NCBI GenBank assembly: GCA_029204225.1
Contig: CM055096.1
Coordinates: forward strand, 28,595,995-28,659,994
DNA: 64,000 nucleotides
Reading direction: 5' to 3'
From: Diphasiastrum complanatum
Lineage: Eukaryota; Streptophyta; Lycopodiopsida; Lycopodiales; Lycopodiaceae
Part shown: piece after piece, positions 9,658 to 20,643 of the stretch
How the letters are laid out: each line of letters opens with the position of its first letter
How positions within the stretch are numbered: position 1 is the stretch's first letter
Made by a program: the position numbers and the translations under genes
Notes under the pieces: model-generated
The model's input: only the letters and a program-made list of their open reading frames with translations
Told to the model about the DNA's origin: nothing
The model's database searches: none

Positions 9658-12600
9658 TTAGAAATAGTGGGATGGCTTAAAGTACAACGTAAACAATTTT
9701 TTGGTACCACCCTTATTGACAAGTAAATTAGGGGTGCCAAATTGACTTTGACTAGGACGAATAAGACCACAAGTCAATAGACAGTCACTTACTATACATG
9801 TTGGCAACCCATACAACATGAAAAGTTCACCTACGAACAATCGAGCTAGTTCTAGAGCTTTTACAATTGTTGTGGTTGGGAGGAAATGTTCCATCTTGGT
9901 TAGATGATTTCCCATCATCCATATGGTATCATAGCCTCGTTGGGTATGTGGCAACCCAACTGTGAAATCCATGGAAATGCTTTTCGATTTACCAGCTGGG
10001 ATTAATAATGGTTGCAACACACCACTTGCTTTTAGGCGCTCTGCTTTATTTACTTTACATCTATGGCATCTAGTAACATACTGTTGGATGTCCATCCTCA
10101 TCTTAGGCCAAAAGAACTACTGTCTTAGAAGCTCCTAGGTCTTTTGAATTCCTGCTATTATGACACACAAAGAATTTGGTACCTAGTTTTTCTGATGTTC
10201 GGAACACAAATCCTAGATACTTCTATATAGTATATATTCATCTTGTTTCCATCTGAATCTTGCTATATTGTACTTGAATCCTCCACATGGTCTGCTACAT
10301 TTCCCTTTCAATGAATCAAGGAAATAATCATGAATTTGAGTATTGAGCATGGCTTTCAACCCAAGGAGTCTACTACAATGTTAAAATTTCGTTTCTTTAA
10401 CGAATGCTCATGTCAAACTCCTGCGTCAATTCTGACCATCGAGCTTTTCTTCCTCAAAGGTCAGGTTGATTACAAAGATAGCAAATGCTTTCATGGTTAG
10501 TTAGAATCTCAAATTGTGCGCCATACAAATATTGGCATCAAGTTTTATGGGCATGGACAGTGGAAAACACTCATAGGTACTATACTTTACTTGAGTGGAT
10601 TCCAAACTTGTTACTTTCGAAGGCAACTAGCCTTCCATTTGGAATAAACACTGCTCCTACTACAAAGTCACTTGCATTGGTTTCAACTACACATGGCTAA
10701 TTAGGATTGACGACTTTTATCAATAATCCACTTAAGAGTTTCAAAACTCTCTTGCTACGTTTGTTGCCAATTGATATCCTTTCCCTTCCCCTTCAAAAGG
10801 TCAGTCATCGGTATCGCAACTACTACGTGTCCCACGACGAATTGCCTATAATATCCAGAAAAAAAAACTTCCAACAAAAAACTTGCAATTCGGTATTTAG
10901 GCCAATTTAGAATTGCTGCCACTTTATCTGGATCCATCTTGATATTGTTTTTTGAGATTAGATGACCCAAATAGTTTATTTTCTTTGTAAAATACTCACA
11001 AATAGACCTTTTAGCTTATGCTTTTGCAACAACTTGAACACCTTCTTGAGATGCTTCAAATGCTGTTCTTTTGTTTTACTATAGACAAGTATGCCATTGA
11101 GAAAAACAACAACAAATTTATGAAGTCTCAATACGCTGTTCAAGGCCATGAAAGTCACTGGAGTGTTATTAAGCCCAAATAACATTACCTTAGAATTGTA
11201 ATGGCCTTGGTATGTTCTAAAAGCTGTTTTATGAATGTCGTTCGATCTAATTGGGACTTAATCATACCCTTCATAAATCTATTTTGTCAAAATATTTTGT
11301 GCCTCCAAGTTGGTCAAACAGCTTCCCTAGCCACCTACAACATTTCCTGCATATCATGCAAGAAATCTGCTGCAGATTGAACCTTGAGACCTTTGAGTCT
11401 AACAGAGATAGGGGAACGAGGCTGGAAGCCGTACAAGAGCATAAAAGGACTAAAATCAACGGCAGAATGCTTCATACTATTGTATGCGAACTCAACCATT
11501 GCGAGATACTTTTCCCAATCTGATTGTCGCCTGGAAACATATGCGCGAAGCATATCTTCCATCGACTGGTTGACACGTTCGATCTGACCATCGGTTTCTG
11601 GGTGATCCGTAGACGATAGACTTAAGGTAGTTTCCAGTCTTTCAAAGACTGCCTGCCAGAACTTGCCAGTGAACTTCGAATCACGATCACTAACAATATC
11701 GTTCGGCAAACCCTTGACTAGTAAAACTCAAGAGGCCCATGGTGAGTTACTAGATTGAATCTGACCCTTTCTAAGATATTCTAGGATCTGTCGAGAAATT
11801 TCTTTATTTTCCTCAAAAACTTAATCTTTATAGTGGCTTAGAAATGGGTGTAGTACCAAGGTTAGGTCTAAGGCATGTTCTACTTCCCTACTAGGTGGAA
11901 AGCCATCAGGCAAATCCTCTAGAAAACATTTTTAAACTCTGTATCTACAAACTGAGTATTTAAATTACACAAGCAATTGTCTAAAATAAAATGCAACTCA
12001 CAAAGAAGTACCTGACAATTGTCATCCTCAAGGAGTGGTCTAAACTCTGAATTGCAACTAAGTGGTTTCTCAGGCAGGTCGTGCTCGCCATTTTGCTCCA
12101 CCAACTTCCTAGCCTGCTTAAAAGAGATAGTGTTTGTCAGATAACTTCTTTGAGGGTTAGTCCTAAACGGTAAGAACCAATCAAGGATGTCTACTTCAAG
12201 GTTATTGATCATGGTTTCCCATACTTGCTTATCCCATCTTTTAGCTAAGGAAACGATATACTTGTGTTGATTGGGACTCTCATGCAGCTTTAAATAGTAA
12301 GATTATGTGTAGCACCATCGTCAACCATTACGTTGTTGGTTTTATCGCCAATTTTACCTCGCATGCGAAGTAAGTCATGAGGCCCGAAAGTAGACTCTCT
12401 TTGAGCATAGATGAGAATAATTGGCAACTATTGTTTACATCCTCATGGAAGATTTTCACTTCAGCAACTGAAGAGGTGGCAGGGAAGCTGATGGTCTATA
12501 CCGAATGGATATGTTGGGCAATAGATTTGCCTGAACCTGTGGATTTCCACGGCCTCTTTGCACACTACTTAGCCCTGTGGCCCTTCCCCATTCAAACAAA

Positions 12601-13080
12601 ACACATGTTTTCTTTTATTCTTTAGTATAAATCTCCAGCTTCAATGATCTTGTTTTTTTGTTTATTCTTGTTAGATTTGTCAATTTTTTTTTTCTTACTT
12701 ATAAACTTTGACTCATTAGGTGTAGTTTCTATTGACCTTAGATTGGTTTTCCTATGCCCTATCGAATCATCATAAATTTGGGGGAACTTTCTTGATGGCT
12801 TGTTTAAGAGTTTTAGGGGAGTTTGTTGAACCTCCACTTTATACTCTTCTCACAAACCACTTATAAAGCCCCTTATTTTTTGATAATCGTCTATGTTTTT
12901 TAGTACAAGCACAACTTGCCTATAACCAGAGCTATACCGGAGAAGCGTGCCTAGCTTTTTCCAGGCCTCCTAGGCTCGCTCAAGTTCTTTGTTTAGAACG
13001 AACTCCTCTAAGAAGGCCTCCTAATTCCTGCCAGGTCTTGGGGGTCTGTTCAAAGGCTCAGAGGTTAAGCCACCACTTAT
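9658..13080 (-). pseudogene. gypsy gag-pol, degraded and chimeric
   Basis: Reading the minus strand from 13080 down: gag fragments (EAWKKLGTLLRYSSGYRQVV, then a Lys-rich linker at 12622-12837), a damaged zinc knuckle (HVFCLNGEGPQ near 12590), protease motif VDDGATHN near 12320, RT N-terminus LPDGFPPSREVEHALDL near 11890, then EISRQILEYLRKGQIQSSN ending at VLLVK near 11722. RT resumes at YFDKIDL (11271) with VMLFGLNNTPVTFM and FLNGILVYS (normal FLDDILIYS; the catalytic DD is NG here). RNase H is shredded at 10500-10970. Integrase at 9658-10101 has CHRCKVNKAERLK and IPAGKSKSISMDF. Many stops. The missing RT section is replaced by foreign integrase. Confidence 0.8.
11325..11715 (-). pseudogene. 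Foreign gypsy integrase segment inside RT
   Basis: An open stretch of about 124 codons on the minus strand reads GLPNDIVSDRDSKFTGKFWQ, STDHPETDGQIERVNQSMED and FLHDMQEML: the integrase catalytic core through the C-terminal region of a different gypsy family. It is fused in frame sense to VLLVK of the host RT on one side and rejoins the RT at LGGTKYFDKIDL on the other. It is better preserved than the host element. The same family appears at 33830-34500 (VVDFLHDMQEMLQIAHEN). Confidence 0.85.
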
Positions 13081-13999
13081 AGGCCATTTAGCCTAGGGAA
13101 AGACTAGCTTCAACGACTTTGATAGAATTCAGAAATCGGAGTAAACTAATCTTATTAGTACTCACACAAAACATCAATCACAAGAGGAAGAAGATGGACT
13201 GCAAGAAGCTATGCTTCATAAACTGGAAATTGAGATAACAATGGAGGTGGGCGCCCATCTGCTCTTATGGAGTCTGCCCAAAACAAAAGCAAAAGCTATC
13301 CTTCTACAATAGCAATTGGAATGCTAATTATGAAGTCTTAACAATAGAAATCTATGCTATCTTAGTTAAAATAGATTTCTATACTATTCTAGCAAAATTG
13401 GTACTTATACTATAAATAGAAGTACCTATACTAAAAATAGAAATAGGCCTTCTAGCACGTAGGCTGGCCTCTATGAATAATTAATTAACCATTAATTCCT
13501 AACACGACTCTCAGCTCATTAGGTGTATGAATATCCCTCCATTTACTAAGGAAGATTTGTGAGATGTTAGTGTCATGGTCCTTTTCGTCCCTATGAAATG
13601 CAGTGGGCCTTAAATTTTTAAATAAGGTTGGTCTTAGTTTAAGGACCAACTCGTTGGTTAAGTCCGTTAACTTAGAGTGCGACGGAGGGTGTCTAGCCTC
13701 GACATTAGGTTGATGAATGGCAACCATAGATCGTATCATATTGACTAAGTTTGTCATGGCCTCTAAGTTTGCAAAGAAGAGTGCCCTAGGTCAACTTTGA
13801 TTTTGCTAGAAAATTGGCTACTACACAAGGGGGTGAAGAAGTGGTAGCTTGTGGGTCTAGGTGAGAGAATAATGGGTGTGGAGGGGATGGTGTCAAGCGT
13901 GGTGGCGTAGTTGGTCCAAGTTTGGAGATTAGTAATAGCGTCGGATACCCTGTTGTCCTTCTGTGAATGTTGTACTAGCTGAAGTTGAAAGGAGTGCAA
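13081..13999 (-). pseudogene. Probable gypsy gag N-terminus with spacer insert
   Basis: Minus frame 13485-13757 includes FKNLRPTAFHRDEKDHDTN and IFLSKWRDIH, which resembles the start of a gypsy gag (a hydrophilic leader before the capsid domain). 13763-13999 is a second open frame with no family match. Between 13090 and 13480 lies AT-rich non-coding DNA that separates it from the rest of gag and may be an inserted LTR piece. Confidence 0.4.
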
Positions 14000-14589
14000 A
14001 ATGTTTGGCTACCTCGGGTGCTTTTCCTTTGTAAGCTGATGTGTAAGGGAGTTCTTGAGACACGAGTTTAGCAGCCAATAAGGCTCATGTGGATGCTGTG
14101 ACGAGAAAGGTTCCAAAAATTTGAAGGTTTCCAACATCTTACAAAACATGGTTTCATTCTTTTGGGCACTTAACCAAAGCATCTGCACATTCCAATAAGA
14201 GAACTAGTGTACTAAGCCCTGCATTTCAAAGAAAAGCTCTTAAGTTTTCACATTTGTGCTTGAACATGATTCGATACTTAAGTACTTACACTTCAAGCAC
14301 CTGCACATTCCATCAAGTGCATTAGAGCAATAAGTATTACAATCCAAAGACATTCACATTTTGTACTCATTAGTAAAGATGCCAATATACCTCATGTGAG
14401 GAATTTACATGATTAGGCATAGGGCTAAGCATCTATACATGTGGCAAGTGCCACATCACACTTAGAAGTCAAATTACATCAATCTAGTCAAGCTAGAATT
14501 GTGAAATTTTAATTATAGACTTTCAACTTTTTAGAAATGCAATTTTTACCAATGTATCCATTATTATACTATGATAGTTTTATTGGTAA
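14000..14589. other. Spacer with copia 3'-end-like remnant
   Basis: No gene. 14430-14520 (CAAGTGCCACATCACAC, GTCAAGCTAGAATTGTGAAA) resembles the pol/LTR junction region at 55990-56030, suggesting an old copia 3' fragment of the same family. Confidence 0.35.
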
Positions 14590-14655
14590 AGGTCAGCTCT
14601 ATGGAAGAGCATTAGACTAGTAAGTTCCCAAAGGCAAGTCCTGAAGCTCCACACA
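14590..14655 (+). repeat. tRNA-derived SINE-like head
   Basis: The A-box-like string AGCTCTATGGAAGAGCATTA, followed about 30 bases later by AGTCCTGAAGCTCC, has the layout of a tRNA gene. The B box is damaged and the fold is incomplete, so this is a SINE head or tRNA relic, not a working tRNA gene. Confidence 0.4.
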
Positions 14656-15299
14656 GATGAACTTCAACTGGTCTACAGTCTACAGTTCATTTCTGTCTAC
14701 CATCTACTGTCTGCTGTCTACTGTGTACTGATCTTCTGTTTGCTGTGCATTTCTGTGTACTGTTCCATTGTTGCCAACTTCATTGCAGTCACTCATTGAC
14801 ATCATAAGTTTACCACCACACTCACATTAATGACCCACACATGTTTGCTAGCCTCAAGGTTGGAGCTTAGTATCACCCTTTTTATGAACGGGGAGGTTAA
14901 GTGCCCAATCTTAATATAATTGAGTTTTTCCAGACCTAGTAATAGCTTGACTCTATACATTAGTGCTTCGATCTGGGCACTTGGATAACTGACAAATGTA
15001 TACATCCAGAATGTATTGGGGTACATGACCATTGACGTTATACTTGACTTTTGAGCTCCCAATATACATTCAATGCATGACACAAGAAATCTGATAACAA
15101 AATTCAGTGGAAATACAAGAACATTGCAGATACTAAAAGTATGAAATACTGATTTCACATGTGCAGAGTGAAAGTGTAACAATGCAACTCTCTGAAAAAC
15201 AGCTCCCAGAAAGGCTGGAATGGGCCCAGGGATTAAGGGGACTTTCAAATAATTTAATTCAGATATTCTTAATGTTCCACAGTTAAGAAATGCTTCTTG
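14656..15299. other. Spacer with unassigned open frame
   Basis: Short repeats of CTACTGTCTGCTGT occur at 14680-14750. A minus open frame at 14802-15248 is hydrophobic and matches no family I know. Most likely chance. Confidence 0.2.
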
Positions 15300-15382
15300 G
15301 TTTCCAAGGGGAGGCTCGAACCTGAGACCAAAGAAACTTTGGATGTCAAGCTAACCAACTAAGACAACCCCGTTGGGTCACA
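15300..15382 (-). repeat. tRNA-derived SINE head (minus)
   Basis: On the minus strand GGGGTTGTCTTAGTTGGTTA starts a tRNA-like unit with an A box (TAGTTGGTTAGC) and a perfect B box GGTTCGAGCC at about 15311-15320, ending in CTCCCC that pairs with the opening GGGG. This is the RNA polymerase III promoter layout of plant tRNA SINEs. Confidence 0.6.
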
Positions 15383-16115
15383 AGTTAAGAAATGGAACAC
15401 TTTGTACCAGAAGGAAGGGGTATTATTGGTATGTGTATATACAGAAACATATGTGTATTATGCAGACGTAGTTCCACTGGGAGCTGTCATTCCACATGCC
15501 ATTCGGATCGTTCTATATTTTGTATGGAACTTAGTTCTGTACACGTAAATAGTTGGTCCTTGTCTGTGAACGGTACTGTTTATATAAATTTGGTGATCGG
15601 TATCTAAAAACACAGGCTTGACAAAAACTTAACTGATTGATTTAGTCAGCACGTCCTACCTGGATATGAGAATCATAGTGCGGGAATGCTTTCTACCTCA
15701 GCAACATAAAACCTGTCAAAAGAGTGATATGTTCTTATAGGAACAGTATCTAAGAGAATATCCAAGATGGGGAAGTGAGTGCTCACATAAGCAGCACTAA
15801 AACAAGAAAATTGATTCGGTTGTGGCATTGAAATATTTTCTATTGTCGGTATTGCCCATGACTAGTTACATCTGCTATACCGTATTGTCTTATAAGCTGT
15901 GTGTAGCCTTATCATGGCTTTTCTGCATATGTCAACATAACATGCCCTTAATGCTATCATCAGCTTGTTGTTTACAGTTTGTCACTTAAGTATTGTTCCT
16001 TCAAAACCTTACTGGTTGTTTTACTACTTTGCAGATTATATTGGAAGTTTGATGTGAAATCTCACTTTGCAAGGAGCATACCAGTTTAACTTTTGCAGCT
16101 TTGCCAGATTCAGAA
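15383..16115. promoter_or_regulatory. bZIP upstream region / 5' leader
   Basis: No other gene. Pyrimidine-rich acceptor-like sites end at CTTTGCAG (about 16034) and TTTTGCAG (16098), so the leader probably contains a spliced intron. No TATA box can be assigned with confidence. Confidence 0.35.
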
Positions 16116-18084
16116 ATGTTGAATCAGGGGAAAGGGCGACCTCAATATGGGGCAATTTCAAAGAGTCTGACCCATCTTCCTCCCAAAAGTCCATTTTTTG
16201 CGACGAGTTCTGCTCATCTTGATTCCTTTCCTGGATCTCGCAAAGGTCACTTACGTTCTTCAATTCATGATGTTGGATATGAAAAATATGAGAATGATTC
16301 TGAGATAATTCCTCCAACTGAGCCTTCATGGTTAAACGAGCTGCTTGATTCTCCCAAGGTTTCTCAAAGAAGGTTTTCTCATCGACGATCTGCTAGTGAT
16401 ACGGTTGCTTTTCTAGAGGCTCCTAGTAACTTCACCAAAATTGGTGGCATTGCTGAAGAGGATGAGTTTACTTCTCCTAGCAAACCCCCTGCAAGGCTTA
16501 GGGGTTCTTTGGATTTCGACCGACTTGATGAGGAGCAATTTGCGCATATGTTTTCTCATCTGGAACTTGTTGAGAACCTTCCTTGCAAAGATGAGCGTAT
16601 TTTCAGTCAAGCACATAAGGCAGCCACTACAGGAGTCAGTAGGTCTACATCTCAAAGTTGGACACCGGAGTCAAAAATGATTTCTTCTAATTTTGATGCT
16701 TCTACCTCTGAACTGAAAAATTACTGCCTGGATGTGTTTCATGAAGACATGAAAGCAGCGAGAGGAAGGTGTGTGAATGGTGGACCTGAAGTTGAAAGAG
16801 CTAGAGTTGGAGAGAGCTATGATAGTGACCAGTTGCTAACAAGCTGGGACACTGATGTTGATCCGGAACTACAGCAACCTAAACGGTGAGTTAGGTGTTA
16901 CTGTAACTTAAATTTTGACTCTTATCTACACGTAAAGTATGGTTGATTGCAGATTGCATTTTTCTGTTTGATTCTGGAATGTTAGGGATCCATAAGAAAG
17001 CTAATACAATCAGGTCTCTCTCTTGTTCTAGACGTTTTTTGGGTTTTTCTTAATATAGAATCTAGATACAGGTCTGAAGAAATATGAAAAAGTTTGAGCT
17101 ATTTTGGAGGAATCTCTAGGAAAATTGAGATTTTTGAAGTTACTTCTTATCATGGTATTCTTTTGGTGTTGGAGTGGAAGTCACCATCAGAGAGGACTTA
17201 ATATTCTGGGTATTTCTTTCTTCAATTGACAGTCTATCAAATAGGCAGTCTGCTCAGCGTTCTCGAGTGCGTAAGCTCCAGTACATTGCAGAACTTGAAA
17301 GAAGAGTCAACGTCCTTCAGGTCTATAAGCAATCTGATTTTATGTAATTTTGGTTACTGGGATTGGGAAATCGATAGTGAGGGAAAGAATGTAGCAGAGG
17401 CCAATTTGGTTTCTCTTTCTATAATGACTTATATAAAGGACCATGAATTTGTTTTCCTTATCCTTGCAACTCAGTTCATCTTAGATCTCCTTAGCTCCTG
17501 CTCGTACTCTTATGCTACAGACTGAGGTCTCAAATCTCTCTCTTCAAGTCACCTATCTGGATCATCAACGAACAGTGTTGAGTGCTGACAATAAAGCTTT
17601 GAAGCAGAGAATAACTGGAGTTCTGAAGGATAAACAATTCAAGGACGGTGGGTAGTTTAATATAGCCTGGTTATATGTCAATGCTTATTCCAGTTCTAAA
17701 GTTGTTGGGGCGCCTTTCTATTTAGACATACTAGCATGATTTTTTTTCTGGAATTAGTTGCATGGGGAGTATAGTTTTGCTAGTTCTAATCAGTGTCTTC
17801 ATTTTGCAGCTCACATTGAAGTAATGAAGAAGGAAAGTCAGAAATTGAGGATGATTCTGTATCAACAAAAAAGTCAGCTAGTGTCACACCTACAACAGCA
17901 AGTCTCAGGGTCTGAACTTAATGCTGGACTGTTGCAAAATAAGGAAACATCACCGGTCACCGATGCTTTTGTAAGGCTTGTAAAAGCTTCGAGCATAGCA
18001 CCGAACACACAAGGAATCGGTGTGGCAAAAGGCTGGGCTGGTAACAAAGTATCTGCGGTAATGAATGCCATGCCCTCCAGTTGA
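16116..18084 (+). CDS. Group E-like bZIP transcription factor
   Basis: Four exons: 16116-16885, 17233-17320, 17521-17647 and 17810-18084, all GT-AG, giving 419 residues. The ATG at 16116 is chosen because it is the first Met after the acceptor-like site. N-terminal family motifs are PSWLNELLDSP (about 70-80), HRRSASD (89-95, a possible 14-3-3/phosphorylation site) and FDRLDEEQFAHMFS (134-147). Basic region: NRQSAQRSR (N260-x7-R268), then x9 to the first of six exact heptad leucines at 278, 285, 292, 299, 306 and 313. The rest of the C-terminus is Gln-rich (YQQKSQLVSHLQQQ). It should bind DNA as a dimer in the nucleus. Resembles bZIP34/bZIP61 of Arabidopsis. Oddity: one residue fewer than family members just before the NRQSAQ core. 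Confidence 0.9.
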
Positions 18085-19821
18085 AACTTGGCTGGAAATG
18101 GCAAGAGCTTGGAGGCAACAGTTTTCTCATCAGATTTCATGGTTAAAAACCCTTGAAAAGTGTAGTTAATGAATGATGTAACAGGCTAATGCTTGTTGCT
18201 TCTTGGTAATTTCAGGCAAGCTTGTTATGTTAGGAAACATTAGACATAGGAGGCTCCCACATGATCGAGTCCACTCGGAGGTTAATCTTGTATTTAGCTT
18301 ATGAGGCATTTCAGCTTGGAACATGGCAGTGATGAGGCCATGTTGCAGTTGCTGAGAAAACAGTTGTGACTGAATTGGCTCATTTTGTGCAATGATTTTC
18401 GAGGCTCATGGTAAAGTATGTCAGGCCAATTGGGATGATGTGATCTATGCTGTGAATTTACAGAAGCTAGCTAAGCTATAGGAGGGAATGTCGAAGAAGA
18501 CCATTCTTGGTGGCATCATAAAGTATGTGGTTAGTATTTTAGCCCACTTTGACATGCTCATATCATCTGGAAGCTTGTATAGAATTTCAGGTGTCAACAC
18601 TGCAGCTGCTGCTTGCTTTCATTGTTGTTTATCGTTCCTCCTTTACTTCACTCGAGCTCTGAAATGACATGCACTGTATTGAGGCATTTAAAATTTTGGT
18701 TTTCCTTGTGTTCCTTTCACTACTGAACATTCTCTCCACATTTAGTAAAAGTAATTTTATGTTTCATCTTTTTCTTCTATATATATGCAGCCCATGTTCT
18801 GGAACATGATCCGGGAACAAGGGTTAGGGTTTCCCAGATCGGAAATTTTTTCTAAATACTTGGAATTTTTTGCTTTTCCTTGAAATTTTTCTAGGGGAAT
18901 TGTCAAAAAAAATCAGCTTAGTAAATTATCAAAAAATTTAGTTCAATCTAAAATAAACTAATTGTGTAGCATAGACGCTGACCACGTTCCAGAACGCAAT
19001 TCAGATCGTGTTCCGGAGTTTAATCTGGTCAGAACATGATCCAGAAAACCCGAAAGTTTTCTATTTTTTTTTCTGTTTTTAGTTTTTAAAAAATTCTAAT
19101 GGTTTGGAATGTTTTAACTTTTTTAGTTGATTTTGAATGGTTTTTAATTAGCTTTCAATGCTTTTCAATGTTTTTCTTTCGTGTTTTTTATCTTTAGGTG
19201 ATTAGGTGGAAACAAAGTGTTCCAGATAGCGTTTCGGAATGTGGATACCTATTTTGAACCTCTACAGATAGGTATCCATTCGTACCTATCTATGTTTGCA
19301 CTTACCTTTTGATAGAAACTATTTTTTAACCAAATGTTCACATCAGTTTACATTCATCTAGAACTTCCAAAGAAAAGTGAGAAAGTTCTAATACATTTGA
19401 AGCCAACAACAATCAAGCTGAAACCCCAAAAATCTGAAACTGGGATGTGCTCATCAGTCCTAAAAGCTCCAAGAAAGAAAGATGGTGTCTGGCACTAAGC
19501 ATGTGCCCTGACTTTGTACCTAGTCTTCAAAAGTGTCTTTCAAAATATCATACGTAGGAATTAGGAAAAGTGGTATGAAATCCTAACCAAATTGTATTGC
19601 ATATTATCTATCTATCTATATCTATAAAACTTTTTATGCTAACTATATATTCAAAAAATTTCCAGCCATTAATGTTTTTCCCTAAAAAAAAAAACCGGAA
19701 TGTGTTTGCAGCACATTTGTTTGCAACTAATGTGCATCTGAATTTAGAGTGGCTAGATTGTGAAGAATTGGCGGGATTCAATTTTCTATCTTTTTGGAAT
19801 AACTTAATCAGAACTTAGAAG
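18085..19821. other. bZIP 3' region and spacer
   Basis: The first few hundred bases are probably 3' UTR. 18790-19250 carries scattered GTTCCAGA/TCTGGAAC words and may be an old non-autonomous element without clear ends. A perfect 11-bp stem, TGGATACCTAT, with its complement lies at 19242-19252 and 19268-19278. No coding. Confidence 0.4.
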
Positions 19822-20634
19822 CATAGTTGCACTCTGATTCCGAAACACAGTCCAGAAACGTGTTTCGGATTTTTAGTAGAAACGCTCAGAAATGTGTTTT
19901 TTTTTTTTTTTTGATTTCTTTTTGGGCAATATGGGTATCAGATGAAAGCTCTAATTAAGAGCATTATTACTGTGTAGTTTGCCGAATGTTTCGGGTACAG
20001 GATGGTCCAGTTTAGGTGCATTAATCCATGTTTGGGTTCTATCAAGGATAAAAATTCAAAACGAACCTCTAGCCTGTTCGTTACGATCACAGATGGTTCA
20101 AGTGGGACAAAGATAGAGAACCGTAGAGCAATTGTACCTCGCTTTTTGCTTCGGGGGGCACTCCCCCCCGATCCCCCCTGGACCCCCCCGGCGACAGTGG
20201 CATGGGGGGCGTTGCCCCCCCTGCAACCCATCATAGATAAGAATGGGGATCCAAATGTGCGCCGTAAGGGCCCAATATTTATGCCCCCAACTGTATGCAC
20301 ATTGCACTCATATCTCCAGTGAAATGATTGCAAAAGTGATCATCATCCATAGAATTGATAGCACAAACTGTAGCATTAACAATTACTGAGAACCAGAGCA
20401 AATAACAACCAAATAGCTACTGAAAATAAGATCTGTTTGTGCCCTATCTACTGCACTTCTAGGAGGCAAAACGTTGGTTTGACCATTGCTCCCCTAAAAA
20501 AATTTCAACCATAAGCTATTTTTCCAAAATAAAATTAAAAAAAAAAACGTTTCGGCTTCAGAAACGCGTTTCGGAGAATTGCGGTTCGCGAAACGCGAAC
20601 TCAGCCCAGCGAAACGCGTTTTGCTGCAACTATG
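19822..20634. mobile_element. Mutator-like non-autonomous element
   Basis: 813 bp. Perfect 10-bp ends CATAGTTGCA / TGCAACTATG are followed on both sides by subterminal clusters of GAAACG...CGTTTC words and poly-T. The flanks are ACTTAGAAG (19813-19821) and ATTCAGAAG (20635-20643), a 9-bp target duplication with 7 of 9 matches, which is the Mutator length. The interior has no transposase but a striking C-rich block at 20155-20222. Confidence 0.65.
20155..20222 (-). repeat. C-tract cluster, G-quadruplex potential
   Basis: Several C-runs of 5-8 bases within 70 bp on the plus strand give four or more G-tracts on the minus strand with short loops. It lies inside the Mutator-like element and is far more GC-rich than its surroundings. 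Confidence 0.6.
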
Positions 20635-20643
20635 ATTCAGAAG

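Noticed and set aside
14802..15248. 148-codon hydrophobic minus ORF
   Set aside because: No recognised family, no clear ATG context; likely chance in AT-rich DNA.
15300..15382. Functional tRNA gene
   Set aside because: A and B boxes are present, but arms do not close into a complete cloverleaf; SINE head fits better.
16101..16115. Upstream TTG start for the bZIP
   Set aside because: Plant genes start at ATG; the first in-frame ATG is 16116 and the preceding bases abut an acceptor-like site.
20002..20333. Overlapping plus and minus ORFs with Pro- and Gly-rich parts
   Set aside because: They lie within the Mutator-like element and its C-tracts; no family match.
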